DNA of 51,501 nucleotides from an uncultured Acidimicrobiaceae bacterium (GTDB taxonomy: Bacteria; Actinomycetota; Acidimicrobiia; Spongiisociales; SHLN01): contig CAMYMH010000024.1 of assembly GCA_947259275.1 (NCBI GenBank), forward strand, positions 1-51,501, read 5' to 3'. Positions 18,075-26,008 of this stretch are shown here, one piece after another. Position numbers and translations under genes: made by a program. How positions within the stretch are numbered: position 1 is the stretch's first letter; each line of letters starts with the position of its first letter. The notes beneath the pieces are model-generated. The model was not told the DNA's origin. It saw nothing but the letters and a program-made list of their open reading frames with translations, and searched no databases.

Positions 18075-18535
18075 GGAAGCTCGATACCCTCCTTCTTCAG
18101 CAGGTCCCGCTCCCGGGCCGACATAGTCGCGGCGTCGGCGGGGTCGTTGTGATCGTACCCGAGCAGGTGCAGGATGCCATGGGTAACGATGAGCGCCATC
18201 TCGTCATCGAGACTCATGCCGAGCTCAGCTGCCTGGTCCTTCACCACCCCGGGGCAGATGAAGATATCTCCCAGGGTGAGGGGTTGACCGTTGGCAATGG
18301 TGGTCGGGATCTGGCCGGGCACGAGCTGGTCGATGGGAAATGCCAGCACGTCGGTTGGACCGCTCCGCTCCATGAAACGCTGGTTGTAGCCGGCCATGTC
18401 TTGCTCGCCTACCAGCACGATGGCGAGCTCGGCGTGATCGGGAATCCCCTCGGCAACGAGAACCCGCTCGGCAATGGCCAAGATCGGCCGGGCATCGACC
18501 GGCTCGGCTTGTTCATCTGCCAAGAAGATGTTCAT
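18071..18535 (-). CDS. ybeY: Endoribonuclease YbeY
   Basis: A 154-residue single-domain zinc RNase that matures the 3' end of 16S rRNA and takes part in ribosome quality control. The signature HGILHLLGYDH carries the three zinc-binding histidines (119, 123, 129). Length is typical. Its ATG overlaps the pgpH stop (ATGA) and its stop overlaps the CorC-type gene (GTGA), so the four genes from phoH onward are probably translated from one mRNA. Confidence 0.95.
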   Translation of the reverse strand: MNIFLADEQAEPVDARPILAIAERVLVAEGIPDHAELAIVLVGEQDMAGYNQRFMERSGPTDVLAFPIDQLVPGQIPTTIANGQPLTLGDIFICPGVVKDQAAELGMSLDDEMALIVTHGILHLLGYDHNDPADAATMSARERDLLKKEGIELP

Positions 18536-21024
18536 AACACTGGATCGTCTGGCGTATCGGCCGCCTTGCCCGGGAAATTCGGATACACGATGCGGTGGTG
18601 ATAGTGAGAGATGAGGGCGTCGACCAGCGCCTCCTTGACCTTCGTGAGGTCCCCGAAGGTGAGGGCGCTCTCGTCCAGCTGCCCATCCTCCAATTTCTCG
18701 TCGACGACCTGTTCCACAACCTTACGCAAACCGTCGGCAGTTGGGTTGTCCAGATACGCCAGCGAGCGAGCGGCGGCCTCGATGGCATCGCACAACATGA
18801 CGATCGCCATTTCCCGGGATTGTGGCTTCTGTCCCACGTGACGAAAGTCATCGGAGGCAACCTCGTCCGACGGTCGATCTTCGAGCGCCTTGTGATAGAA
18901 GAACCGCATCAGGCTGGTCCCGTGGTGCTGGCGAATTCCGATGGCCACGTCAGGCGGGATGCGGTACTCGCGCGCCAGGCGAATGCCGTCGATGACGTGA
19001 TTGCGGATGACCGCAGCCGATTCCTCGGGTGCCATCCAGTTGTGCGGGTTGGCGGCCCCGAACTGATTCTCGATGAACAGATGCGGGTTCTCGGTCTTGC
19101 CGAGGTCGTGGTAATAGGCGGCGGCCTCGGCCAGCAGCGGGTTGGCATCGATGGCCCGGGCGGCCCGACCGGCCAGCGTCCCGACCAGCATCGAGTGATT
19201 GAAGGTGCCCGGGGCTCGCTCCTCCAGCAACCGCAGCGCCGGATGGTTGCGGTCGGTCAAGTCGAGCAGGGACAGGGTGGTGGTAAGACCGAAGGCATTG
19301 TCGACGTAGGGCAAGATGCCCAGGCCGACCAGGCCGCCGAGCAGGCCGCCGCCGAACCCGAACAGTCCGGCCTCCCCTGCGACGTTGTTCTCGGCGAAGA
19401 ACCAGGCGACGGCGGCCGCGAATGGACCGGTGATGAGGGCGGTGTAGAGGATGGCCACCCGGAGGTCGCGCATCGACGCAGCCTTGGAGACGAAAGGAAG
19501 CGGCGCCAGTACCGACGCGGCCGCGAACACGACGATTCCGATATCGCCGGTGGTGATCCCGGCAAAGACCGCCACCGGGATGGACATGAGAACCGCCGCC
19601 CTGGTATCGAACAGGATGCCACCGAGGTAGCCGAAGGCGGCGGCCGGCATGATGTACCCGAGGGCGGATTCGCCCTCGGGGATCAGGGACCCGACCAGCC
19701 GCGCGGAGACGGCTGCCAGCACGATGAGCAGCCCGAACAGAAACACCAGCTTCGGTTGCCCCCACAGCTGGGGGCGGTTGCGACGCAAGAACAGCACCAG
19801 CAGGCCGACCACGGCGGCAACCACGAGACCGGCCGCCAGGCGCTTCGGAGTTTGAGGGGCGCTCGCCAGGAGTTCCGCGATCGCCTTCTCCTGGATTTCG
19901 TCGACGATGTCGCCCTGCTTGACAATGTCCTGGTCGGCGACAAACGCCACCGTCTGGTTTTCGACCAGGGCCCGCGCCGCCGCCCGATCGGCCTCGGTTG
20001 CCTGCAGATCCTCTTTGACGTTGTCCTTCAGATTGAGGATGATCACTTCGGCGACGGCCTCCGCGGCTGCGTCCCGGTCCGGCCAATCCCGCGGGCTGAG
20101 GAAAACCGTTCCGCTGGCGAGTGAGGACAAGACCTCCGCCAGGTCTTCGGTGCGGATTCCGTCGACGTATTCGAGCTGAACACGCTGAATTGCGTTCTCC
20201 AACAGCACATCGAGCAGCAGCTCGCCGTCGATACCGGCCGCGGCATTCTCCAGATCGAGTCGGGCGATGGAGATCAGAGTGCCTCGGGTTTCCGGCGAAT
20301 AGAACCCGTAGGTTTCCTCGAGCGCCAGCTCCTGCTCTTCCGGCGTAGGAATGGGGAGCGTGGTGGTGGTGGTGGTCGTGGTCGCCGGAGTGGGCACAAA
20401 TCCGAGCTGGACGGTAACGGTGCTGCCGGGCGTCACCAGCACCTCGGCGGGCGGATCCTGCGCGGTGACCAGGCCTTCATTGCCGGAGGCCGCCGTCACC
20501 TCCAACGGGTCCCCGATCGCAGTGTTGAGGCCGAGCGCCGTGAGGGCCGCTTGCGCTTCGACGTCGGAACTGCCGAGAAGACTGGGAATCGCGATGGTCG
20601 CCTCACCGCCTTCGTCGGCGAACAAGGTGGTCGGCGGGGCCGCAACGGTTGTCGTGGTCGTATCCTCCGGCGGCGCTTCCACCGGCCGCACCTGAGCGTG
20701 AAATGCCTCGAGCGTGACGGCCTCAAACAGGTCCTCGATGTTCTGTTGGACTTGCACCGGAATCTCGGCGTCCGTCGTATACGCGACCGGCACGGCCGCG
20801 GCGGCATTGTCTCTGGCGATCTCGGTTGCTGCCTGGTCGATCACGGTGATCGTCCGGTCGGCGGTGTAGGTCTCGGTGGCAATCTCACCCTGCGCGGGTG
20901 GATCGGTGGCGTTGAGCTGACCGGCGATGAGGGCGATCGACGCGCCCCCCACCGCCACCAGCACCGCCAGGGTGCGCAGCAAGCCCGGTCGTATGTTCTC
21001 GAGCCGTTCCCGCAGCTTGCTCAT
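18532..21024 (-). CDS. pgpH: PgpH-like 7TM-HD phosphodiesterase with an inserted PASTA domain
   Basis: An 830-residue membrane protein in the phoH-pgpH-ybeY order. After one N-terminal helix (about 15-37) comes an extracellular 7TMR-HDED domain. A multi-helix membrane domain follows (about 397-600), then a cytoplasmic HD domain (NHSMLVGTLA, AAAYYHDLGKTENP, HVIDGIRLA, RQHHGT) like the c-di-AMP hydrolase PgpH. Unusually, residues 144-209 form a PASTA-like module (IPSLLGSSDVEAQAAL... PPAEVLVTPGSTVTV) held between Thr-rich linkers (DTTTTTV and ATTTTTTTTLPIP). PASTA modules bind peptidoglycan or muropeptides, so the enzyme may couple wall state to c-di-AMP level (inference). Both ends overlap neighbours by ATGA. 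Confidence 0.9.
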   Translation of the reverse strand: MSKLRERLENIRPGLLRTLAVLVAVGGASIALIAGQLNATDPPAQGEIATETYTADRTITVIDQAATEIARDNAAAAVPVAYTTDAEIPVQVQQNIEDLFEAVTLEAFHAQVRPVEAPPEDTTTTTVAAPPTTLFADEGGEATIAIPSLLGSSDVEAQAALTALGLNTAIGDPLEVTAASGNEGLVTAQDPPAEVLVTPGSTVTVQLGFVPTPATTTTTTTTLPIPTPEEQELALEETYGFYSPETRGTLISIARLDLENAAAGIDGELLLDVLLENAIQRVQLEYVDGIRTEDLAEVLSSLASGTVFLSPRDWPDRDAAAEAVAEVIILNLKDNVKEDLQATEADRAAARALVENQTVAFVADQDIVKQGDIVDEIQEKAIAELLASAPQTPKRLAAGLVVAAVVGLLVLFLRRNRPQLWGQPKLVFLFGLLIVLAAVSARLVGSLIPEGESALGYIMPAAAFGYLGGILFDTRAAVLMSIPVAVFAGITTGDIGIVVFAAASVLAPLPFVSKAASMRDLRVAILYTALITGPFAAAVAWFFAENNVAGEAGLFGFGGGLLGGLVGLGILPYVDNAFGLTTTLSLLDLTDRNHPALRLLEERAPGTFNHSMLVGTLAGRAARAIDANPLLAEAAAYYHDLGKTENPHLFIENQFGAANPHNWMAPEESAAVIRNHVIDGIRLAREYRIPPDVAIGIRQHHGTSLMRFFYHKALEDRPSDEVASDDFRHVGQKPQSREMAIVMLCDAIEAAARSLAYLDNPTADGLRKVVEQVVDEKLEDGQLDESALTFGDLTKVKEALVDALISHYHHRIVYPNFPGKAADTPDDPVL
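20398..20595 (-). other. PASTA-like module inside PgpH
   Basis: Encodes residues 144-209 of the PgpH-like protein. The residue pattern follows PASTA: an IPSLLG opening, EAQAALTALGL helix, a strand near NEGLVTAQDPPAE and a final GSTVTVQLGF strand. Thr runs on each side mark it as a module inserted into the 7TMR-HDED ectodomain. Confidence 0.7.
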
Positions 21025-22001
21025 GAGCCTGCCCCAGTTGAGGCGACCGGACCGTTCTCTTCGAACTCCTGGTAAGCCTCGACGATGGCGGCAACGATGC
21101 GATGGCGGACGACGTCGACGGCCCGCAGCATGATGAACGCCACCCCGGGAATAGTCGACAGCACCTTCTTGGCCTGGGTGAGCCCGGAGCCCATGCCAGA
21201 AGGAAGGTCGGTCTGGGTGAGGTCTCCGGTCACCACCATCTTGGAGTTGAACCCGAGCCGGGTGAGGAACATCTTCATCTGCTGGGGTGAAGTGTTCTGG
21301 GCTTCGTCGAGGATGACAAATGAGTCGTTTAGCGTCCGGCCCCGCATGTAGGCGAGGGGGGCAATCTCGATGGTGCCGCGGTCCATGAGGGAGTGAGTTT
21401 CATCGGGCCCGAGCATCTCGTAGAGGGCGTCGTAGAGCGGCCGGAGGTAAGGATCGACCTTGGCCTGGAGATCGCCCGGCAGGAAACCGAGCCGCTCGCC
21501 GGCTTCCACCGCCGGGCGGGTGAGCAAGATGCGCCGCACTGCGCCGCTGGTGAGTGCTTCGACGGCGGCCGCCATGGCCAGGTAGGTCTTGCCGGTACCG
21601 GCCGGCCCCACCCCGAACACCAGGGTGTTGTCACGGATGGCGTCGATGTACTTCTTCTGACCGGCCGTCTTGGCGCGCACGAACCGGCCGCGGCCGACGG
21701 CGATGCCTTCGGTGAAGACCCCGGCCGGGCTTGGCACCTCGTCGCGCACCATGGTCACCACCCGGCCAACCTGGCCGGGCTCGAGCGGCTGGCCCTCCTG
21801 AACGATGATGAGGAGTTCCTCGACCGCGGTGCGGGCCGTGGTCACCTCCTCATCGGGGCCGCTCATGACCAGTTCATTGCCGCGGGCGACGAACCGCACC
21901 TCCGGAAACGCCGTCTCAATATCTCTGAGATGGCGGTCCCGGTCACCCAGCAACTCCAGCATCAGGTTGTTGCTGGAAACGCGAAGCGAAAGCTCAGTCA
22001 T
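21021..22001 (-). CDS. phoH: PhoH-family ATPase
   Basis: A 326-residue cytoplasmic P-loop protein of the PhoH-like type that sits beside ybeY in many bacteria and is thought to act in RNA metabolism. Walker A is GPAGTGKT (132-139). Walker B is in FVILDEAQNTSPQQMKMFLTR, followed by VVTGDLTQTDLP. A KH-like N-terminal region precedes it. The frame opens ten codons earlier, but the ATG at 22001 (MTELSLRVSSNN) matches where homology begins. Its stop overlaps the pgpH start (ATGA). Confidence 0.93.
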   Translation of the reverse strand: MTELSLRVSSNNLMLELLGDRDRHLRDIETAFPEVRFVARGNELVMSGPDEEVTTARTAVEELLIIVQEGQPLEPGQVGRVVTMVRDEVPSPAGVFTEGIAVGRGRFVRAKTAGQKKYIDAIRDNTLVFGVGPAGTGKTYLAMAAAVEALTSGAVRRILLTRPAVEAGERLGFLPGDLQAKVDPYLRPLYDALYEMLGPDETHSLMDRGTIEIAPLAYMRGRTLNDSFVILDEAQNTSPQQMKMFLTRLGFNSKMVVTGDLTQTDLPSGMGSGLTQAKKVLSTIPGVAFIMLRAVDVVRHRIVAAIVEAYQEFEENGPVASTGAGS

Positions 22002-22082
22002 TGGGGGTGTCCTGCACGGGGAAGCCTCCATCGGAGGGAGAGCAGTCGGCAGTATATCGGCGGGTTAGGGGTAGGCCTACAC

Positions 22083-22418
22083 CTATCCGGGGGGCCAACT
22101 GAGTGCCCGACCCCCCAAAACATGGAAATGAAGGTGGAAGACACTCTGGCCCGCGTCCGGCCCGACGTTGGTCACGAGGCGCCATCCCCCCACCAAGTCG
22201 CGTCCTATCTGTGTCGCCACCTCAAACAAGGCTGCGAGGAGGTCGGAGTCACCGGCCTCCAGCTCAGCAACCGAACCGATGTGTCGCTTGGGGATGAGGA
22301 GCACGTGGGTTGGGGCAGCCGGGTTGATGTCGTTGAAGGCGATGACATCGTCCGTCTCGATGACGACGTCGGCCGGAATATCTCCAGCCGCGATCGAACA
22401 GAACAAGCAGTCGGCCAT
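22083..22418 (-). CDS. HIT family protein
   Basis: A 111-residue histidine-triad protein. CLFCSI near the N-terminus is the zinc-binding opening of Hint-type members, and HLHFHVLGG carries the triad (His95, 97, 99), the last His being the nucleophile. Hint proteins hydrolyse nucleoside phosphoramidates and acyl-AMP. The ATG at 22418 is preferred over a TTG two codons upstream. It lies between bldD and phoH on the same strand, with 81 bases to phoH. Confidence 0.9.
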   Translation of the reverse strand: MADCLFCSIAAGDIPADVVIETDDVIAFNDINPAAPTHVLLIPKRHIGSVAELEAGDSDLLAALFEVATQIGRDLVGGWRLVTNVGPDAGQSVFHLHFHVLGGRALSWPPG

Positions 22419-22434
22419 CGGCAACCAGTTCCGA

Positions 22435-22932
22435 CTAGGCCGTCGTGACGCCTAGGTCGGTGAGCCGCTTCGAGAAGTCCTCCTCGGCCTGATGCAGCAG
22501 CAGCGACAACAGCCGCAGGTCGTTGCGACGGATCGTCAGCACCCGCCCGTTGAAGTCCTGACGCATCATCTGAATGGCACGTAGAAAGTCCTCGAGCAAC
22601 TTGGCCTCCCGGCCGGTTAACGAGTCGATCTTGTTGAGATCGACCGTTATCCCACCGCTCGGGACCGAAGTCGCCGGACGAGGCTCGCCGGCCTCTTCCT
22701 GGGGAAGCAGCTGACCGGGGCTCACGTTGAAGAACGCGGCCAGACGCTGCAAGCGGGGTAGTGAGAGCGCGCGCTCGCCACGCTCATAAGCTCCGAGCAC
22801 TGAAGCCTTGAACTCGCGCCCGGATATTTCTTCGACGTCTTGGAGGGAGAGACCGCGTTGTTTCCGGATAGACCGAAGACGCTGCCCGACCGCCTCGTTG
22901 TAACTCAAAAGGGTTCCTTCCTCATTCCCCAC
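22435..22932 (-). CDS. bldD: BldD-like regulator with a cyclic-di-GMP binding signature
   Basis: A 165-residue homologue of the actinobacterial developmental repressor BldD. Residues 12-78 are an XRE-type helix-turn-helix (GQRLRSIRKQRGLSLQDVEE, LGAYERGERALSLPRLQRLA). A linker leads to the C-terminal domain (about 95-165). There the sequence RQDFNGRVLTIRRND (residues 124-138) fits the RxD-x8-RxxD motif that binds tetrameric c-di-GMP in Streptomyces BldD: Arg124, Asp126, Arg135 and Asp138 are kept. The annotated GTG has a weak ribosome site. A TTG at 22908 with AGGAAGG just upstream is a good alternative start and would shorten the protein by 8 residues. Confidence 0.85.
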   Translation of the reverse strand: MGNEEGTLLSYNEAVGQRLRSIRKQRGLSLQDVEEISGREFKASVLGAYERGERALSLPRLQRLAAFFNVSPGQLLPQEEAGEPRPATSVPSGGITVDLNKIDSLTGREAKLLEDFLRAIQMMRQDFNGRVLTIRRNDLRLLSLLLHQAEEDFSKRLTDLGVTTA

Positions 22933-23019
22933 TGTCCACCACCAATTTCCTCGCGTGTAGGTCTACCGACCTATGGGGCAAGAACATCATAAACACCCAC
23001 CTCCCCGCCAAGCTGCCTT

Positions 23020-23688
23020 TCACGGCAGGAGGCGTCCGCTCCGATCCAGAAGAACCGTGGCCCCCACCACCGCCGCGGTCTCCACCCGAAGCACCCGGAC
23101 ACCGAGGCTCAGGCGATCGGCCGTGGCGGGTATCTCTCCTTCCGCAAATCCCGCTTCCGGACCGATTACCAGGATACCACCCTTGACCACCGAGGGTGGC
23201 TGATTAGTTTCGCGTTCTGCCACCCAGAGTGTGGGCGTATTCGGAAGGTCTTCCACCTTCATTGGTCCTTCGACGACGAGCAACCACGCCCCCCGGCTCT
23301 GCTCGAGGGCCGATCGAGCCCAGGCGGCGGCCTTGGCGGGCGTTGGCGGCCGACCTTCCCCATGCCGGGTTGCCAGCCAGATGAGACGGTCGATCCCGAG
23401 CTCGCCGAGCTTCTCGACCAGGAAACGAACTCGGTTCGGACTGCGGGGCGGGGCCACCGCCACCGACACCTCGGGCCGGGGAATCGGGTGAAGGGATTCA
23501 CTCCCCCGGAGCAGGCTGGTATGCGCGAGAACGCCCTCCCCCACTGTCCCGGTCCCATCTGTATACGAGAGAGCTGCTCCGTCGGAGAGTCGCAGCACCC
23601 TGCGCAAATGGTGGACGTGGTCATCATCGAGTGGTATCTCACTTCCCCCCCAAGGCGCCGGTAGGTAGAGGTGGGGCGTGTGACGCAT
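23020..23688 (-). CDS. rsmE: 16S rRNA (uracil-1498-N3)-methyltransferase RsmE
   Basis: A 222-residue SPOUT methyltransferase acting on the 30S subunit with S-adenosylmethionine. Family marks: a PUA-like N-terminal domain (DDDHVHHLRRVLRLSDG), the central VRFLVEKLGELGIDRLIWL, and the knot region LVIGPEAGFAEGEI with LGVRVLRVETAAVVG. Length is normal. It follows dnaJ on the same strand, with 122 bp of palindromic repeat between them. Confidence 0.93.
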   Translation of the reverse strand: MRHTPHLYLPAPWGGSEIPLDDDHVHHLRRVLRLSDGAALSYTDGTGTVGEGVLAHTSLLRGSESLHPIPRPEVSVAVAPPRSPNRVRFLVEKLGELGIDRLIWLATRHGEGRPPTPAKAAAWARSALEQSRGAWLLVVEGPMKVEDLPNTPTLWVAERETNQPPSVVKGGILVIGPEAGFAEGEIPATADRLSLGVRVLRVETAAVVGATVLLDRSGRLLP

Positions 23689-23700
23689 CGGTCAGGATTT

Positions 23701-23786
23701 CCTCCCCCGGAGGGGGAGGTGGCCCGAAGGGCCGGAGGGGGCGCCCCCCTCCCCGGCTCCGCCGGGACTCCCCCCTCCGGGGGGAG
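23701..23786. repeat. Hairpin-array repeat, copy A
   Basis: It begins CCTCCCCC-GGA-GGGGGAGG, then GGCCC-GAA-GGGCC, then a long GGAGGGGG / CCCCCCTCC arm, then GGC-TCC-GCC, then CTCCCCC / GGGGGGAG. The first 44 bases recur at 27,151 with two changes. It fills the gap between dnaJ and rsmE. Confidence 0.85.
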
Positions 23787-23810
23787 CAAACGGGAAGCGG
23801 GGAAGCAGCA

Positions 23811-24911
23811 CTAGGAGCGTCGGCGTCGGCGACCGCGTCGCTCGGCGGGTTGCTCGGCGCGCAGCTCGGCGAAGCGTCGAACCGCCTCTTCCTCCTCGGC
23901 AGTCAGCTTGGTGGGGATTGCGACGCCGATCTCCACCATCATGTCGCCACGCCCCCGGCCGTTGAGTCGTCCCATGCCCCGGCGTGGAACTCTCACCGTC
24001 GTACCCGGCTGGGTACCGGCCGGCACGTCCATCCTCATGGGCTCGTCATCGATGAGCGGTACGTCGATCTGGGTGCCGAGAATCGCTTCGCTGACACCTA
24101 CATCGACCCGGTGCCACAGGTCAAAGCCGTCGCGTTCGAATCTCGGATCTGGAGCCACCGACACCTGGACGTACAGATCGCCCGCCCGGGTGCCGGCTGG
24201 TCCGGCGCCGCCTTCCCCACGCAGTCGCAGGCGGGAACCAGACTCGACGCCGGCCGGTACCCGCACCATCAGGGTGCGGGCATCCTCCACCAGTTGAGCA
24301 CCGTCGCAGGTCTCGCAGGGGACGACGACCACCTCGCCTCGCCCCTGGCAGCGATCACAGGTTTGCAGGGTGGCCATAGTCCCGAGCATGGTGCGGCGGG
24401 AGACCTGCACCGCGCCGTGCCCGCGGCAATGCGGACAGGTCTCGGGATTGGTACCGGCTGCGGCACCGGTCCCGGCGCAGGTTGGACAGGTATGGGGAGC
24501 CGGAAAAGTCAGCTCCTTTTCGACCCCGACCGCAGCCTCGGCCAGGGTGACCTGGGCCTCGACCAAAAGATCCTGGCCGGACCTCTGCTGAACCTGGGTA
24601 CCGAAGGGGTCGCCGAATCCGAACCCTGCGCTGCCGCCTCCGAAGAAAGAGTTGAGCAGGTCGTTGAGGCTCCCGAAGTTGGCGAACAGGTCGCCGAATT
24701 CGAGCGTCTCTCCCCGGTCATAGCGAGCCCGTTTGTCTGGATCGGAGAGGACCTCATAGGCCTCCGCGATCTCCCGAAACCGCGCCTCGGCGTTGGGATC
24801 ATCCGGATTGGCATCCGGGTGAGTGTCCCGGGCCAGGCGCCGAAACGCCTTCTTGATCTCATCGGGCGCGGCGTCGCGGGACACGCCGAGGATCTGGTAA
24901 TAGTCCTTCAT
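23811..24911 (-). CDS. dnaJ: Chaperone protein DnaJ
   Basis: A 366-residue type I J-protein co-chaperone that stimulates DnaK ATPase. The J domain (1-70) has HPD at 31-33. A G/F-rich stretch follows ([17 protein letters not shown]), then four CxxCxGxG-type zinc repeats ([32 protein letters not shown], the last lacking its final Gly) and the C-terminal substrate-binding beta domain, ending in a basic tail. Its ATG overlaps the hrcA stop (ATGA), so it is co-translated with its repressor and should be heat-induced through the CIRCE site upstream. Confidence 0.95.
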   Translation of the reverse strand: MKDYYQILGVSRDAAPDEIKKAFRRLARDTHPDANPDDPNAEARFREIAEAYEVLSDPDKRARYDRGETLEFGDLFANFGSLNDLLNSFFGGGSAGFGFGDPFGTQVQQRSGQDLLVEAQVTLAEAAVGVEKELTFPAPHTCPTCAGTGAAAGTNPETCPHCRGHGAVQVSRRTMLGTMATLQTCDRCQGRGEVVVVPCETCDGAQLVEDARTLMVRVPAGVESGSRLRLRGEGGAGPAGTRAGDLYVQVSVAPDPRFERDGFDLWHRVDVGVSEAILGTQIDVPLIDDEPMRMDVPAGTQPGTTVRVPRRGMGRLNGRGRGDMMVEIGVAIPTKLTAEEEEAVRRFAELRAEQPAERRGRRRRRS

Positions 24912-25903
24912 GATGTGAGGCTGTCGGTGAGGCCGTCGCCGACCTCCTCCACCACCCGGATCGTCCGTCGATAGTTCATGCGCATCGGCCCGAGCACCGC
25001 CACCCGCCCGGAGCTCCGAACGTCAACGCCATAAGAGGTGGATATCACAGCCAGGTCGAGCTCGTTCTCGCCGAGTTCCGGGCCGATGAGCACCGAGGTG
25101 CCCTCGGCCTGGCTATCGACCAGGCCCATCACGGCCGAATCTCGTTCCAGCAGCTCGAGAATGAAGTGGACCTTGGAGATATCCTCCCACAGGCTCGCCA
25201 GCATGCTGGTTCCACCCACGAAGAGCTCGCGCGTGTCGGCCTCGGACTTGAGGGCCGCGTCGGCGAGGGTGGTCACGATCCCTGCCTCGCCGGCGGGAAG
25301 CTCCTTCGGTGTCTCATCGAGGGCTCCCCGCGCCTCGGCCAGCGTCCGGCCGACGAGCGTTCGCTCGAGGACACGCTCGAGCCGGGTGACTTGCTGCGGG
25401 TCGATGGCACCGGGGAGACGCACCAGCTCCTGGGTCACCTGACCGGCTTCGGTGACCAGCACCATGAGCAGCACGTGGCTGCCGAGCTGAACCAGATGCA
25501 CGCCGTGGATCTCCTCGCCGACCAGACCGGGGCCGATCACCACAGCCGGATAGGCGGTTATGTCGGTGAGCAGCTCAGAAGTTTGCTTGAGCAGGCTGCG
25601 TAGCTCGTGATGGAAGGACATGAAGAACTCGTTGATGCGGTCCCGAGTCCCGGCCCGCAAGCGGGCGGGATCGGCCGTGTCGACGTAGTACCGGAAACCC
25701 TTCTCGGTGGGGATGCGCCCGGCCGAAGTATGGGGCTGGGCCACGTAACCATCGGCCTCGAGAGCTGCCAGATCGTTGCGGATGGTTGCCGATGACACTT
25801 TGAGCTTGGTGGCCTCGAGGATGGCGCGCGAAGACACCGGATGCCCGGTACGGATGTGCTCGTCGACGAGCGCACTCAGAACGGCGGCTTTGCGGTCGTC
25901 CAT
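24908..25903 (-). CDS. hrcA: Heat-inducible transcription repressor HrcA
   Basis: A 331-residue repressor of class I heat-shock genes. The N-terminal winged helix ([35 protein letters not shown]) and the following [16 protein letters not shown] are diagnostic. The rest is the GAF-like and dimerisation region with [13 protein letters not shown] near the end. A CIRCE operator lies 20 bases upstream of the ATG, so hrcA-dnaJ is probably autoregulated. The dnaJ start overlaps its stop. Confidence 0.95.
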   Translation of the reverse strand: MDDRKAAVLSALVDEHIRTGHPVSSRAILEATKLKVSSATIRNDLAALEADGYVAQPHTSAGRIPTEKGFRYYVDTADPARLRAGTRDRINEFFMSFHHELRSLLKQTSELLTDITAYPAVVIGPGLVGEEIHGVHLVQLGSHVLLMVLVTEAGQVTQELVRLPGAIDPQQVTRLERVLERTLVGRTLAEARGALDETPKELPAGEAGIVTTLADAALKSEADTRELFVGGTSMLASLWEDISKVHFILELLERDSAVMGLVDSQAEGTSVLIGPELGENELDLAVISTSYGVDVRSSGRVAVLGPMRMNYRRTIRVVEEVGDGLTDSLTS

Positions 25904-25923
25904 GCGCTCAGGTTAGCAGCCAC

Positions 25924-25950
25924 TTAGCAGTCATCAGAGACGAGTGCTAA
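25924..25950. promoter_or_regulatory. CIRCE operator (one mismatch)
   Basis: TTAGCAGTC-N9-GAGTGCTAA. The CIRCE consensus is TTAGCACTC-N9-GAGTGCTAA; only base 25930 differs (G for C), and the 9-base spacer is exact. It lies just upstream of hrcA-dnaJ and is the expected HrcA binding site. Confidence 0.9.
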
Positions 25951-25957
25951 GGGCTCC

Positions 25958-25997
25958 CCGTTGCCGGTTGCCCGTTGCCGGTTGCCCGTTGCCCGTC
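25958..25997. repeat. Short tandem GTTGCC-type repeat
   Basis: Alternating units GTTGCCG and GTTGCCC repeated about five times, between hemW and hrcA. It is low-complexity, with no coding role seen. Confidence 0.7.
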
Positions 25998-26008
25998 AAG
26001 CTGCATCG

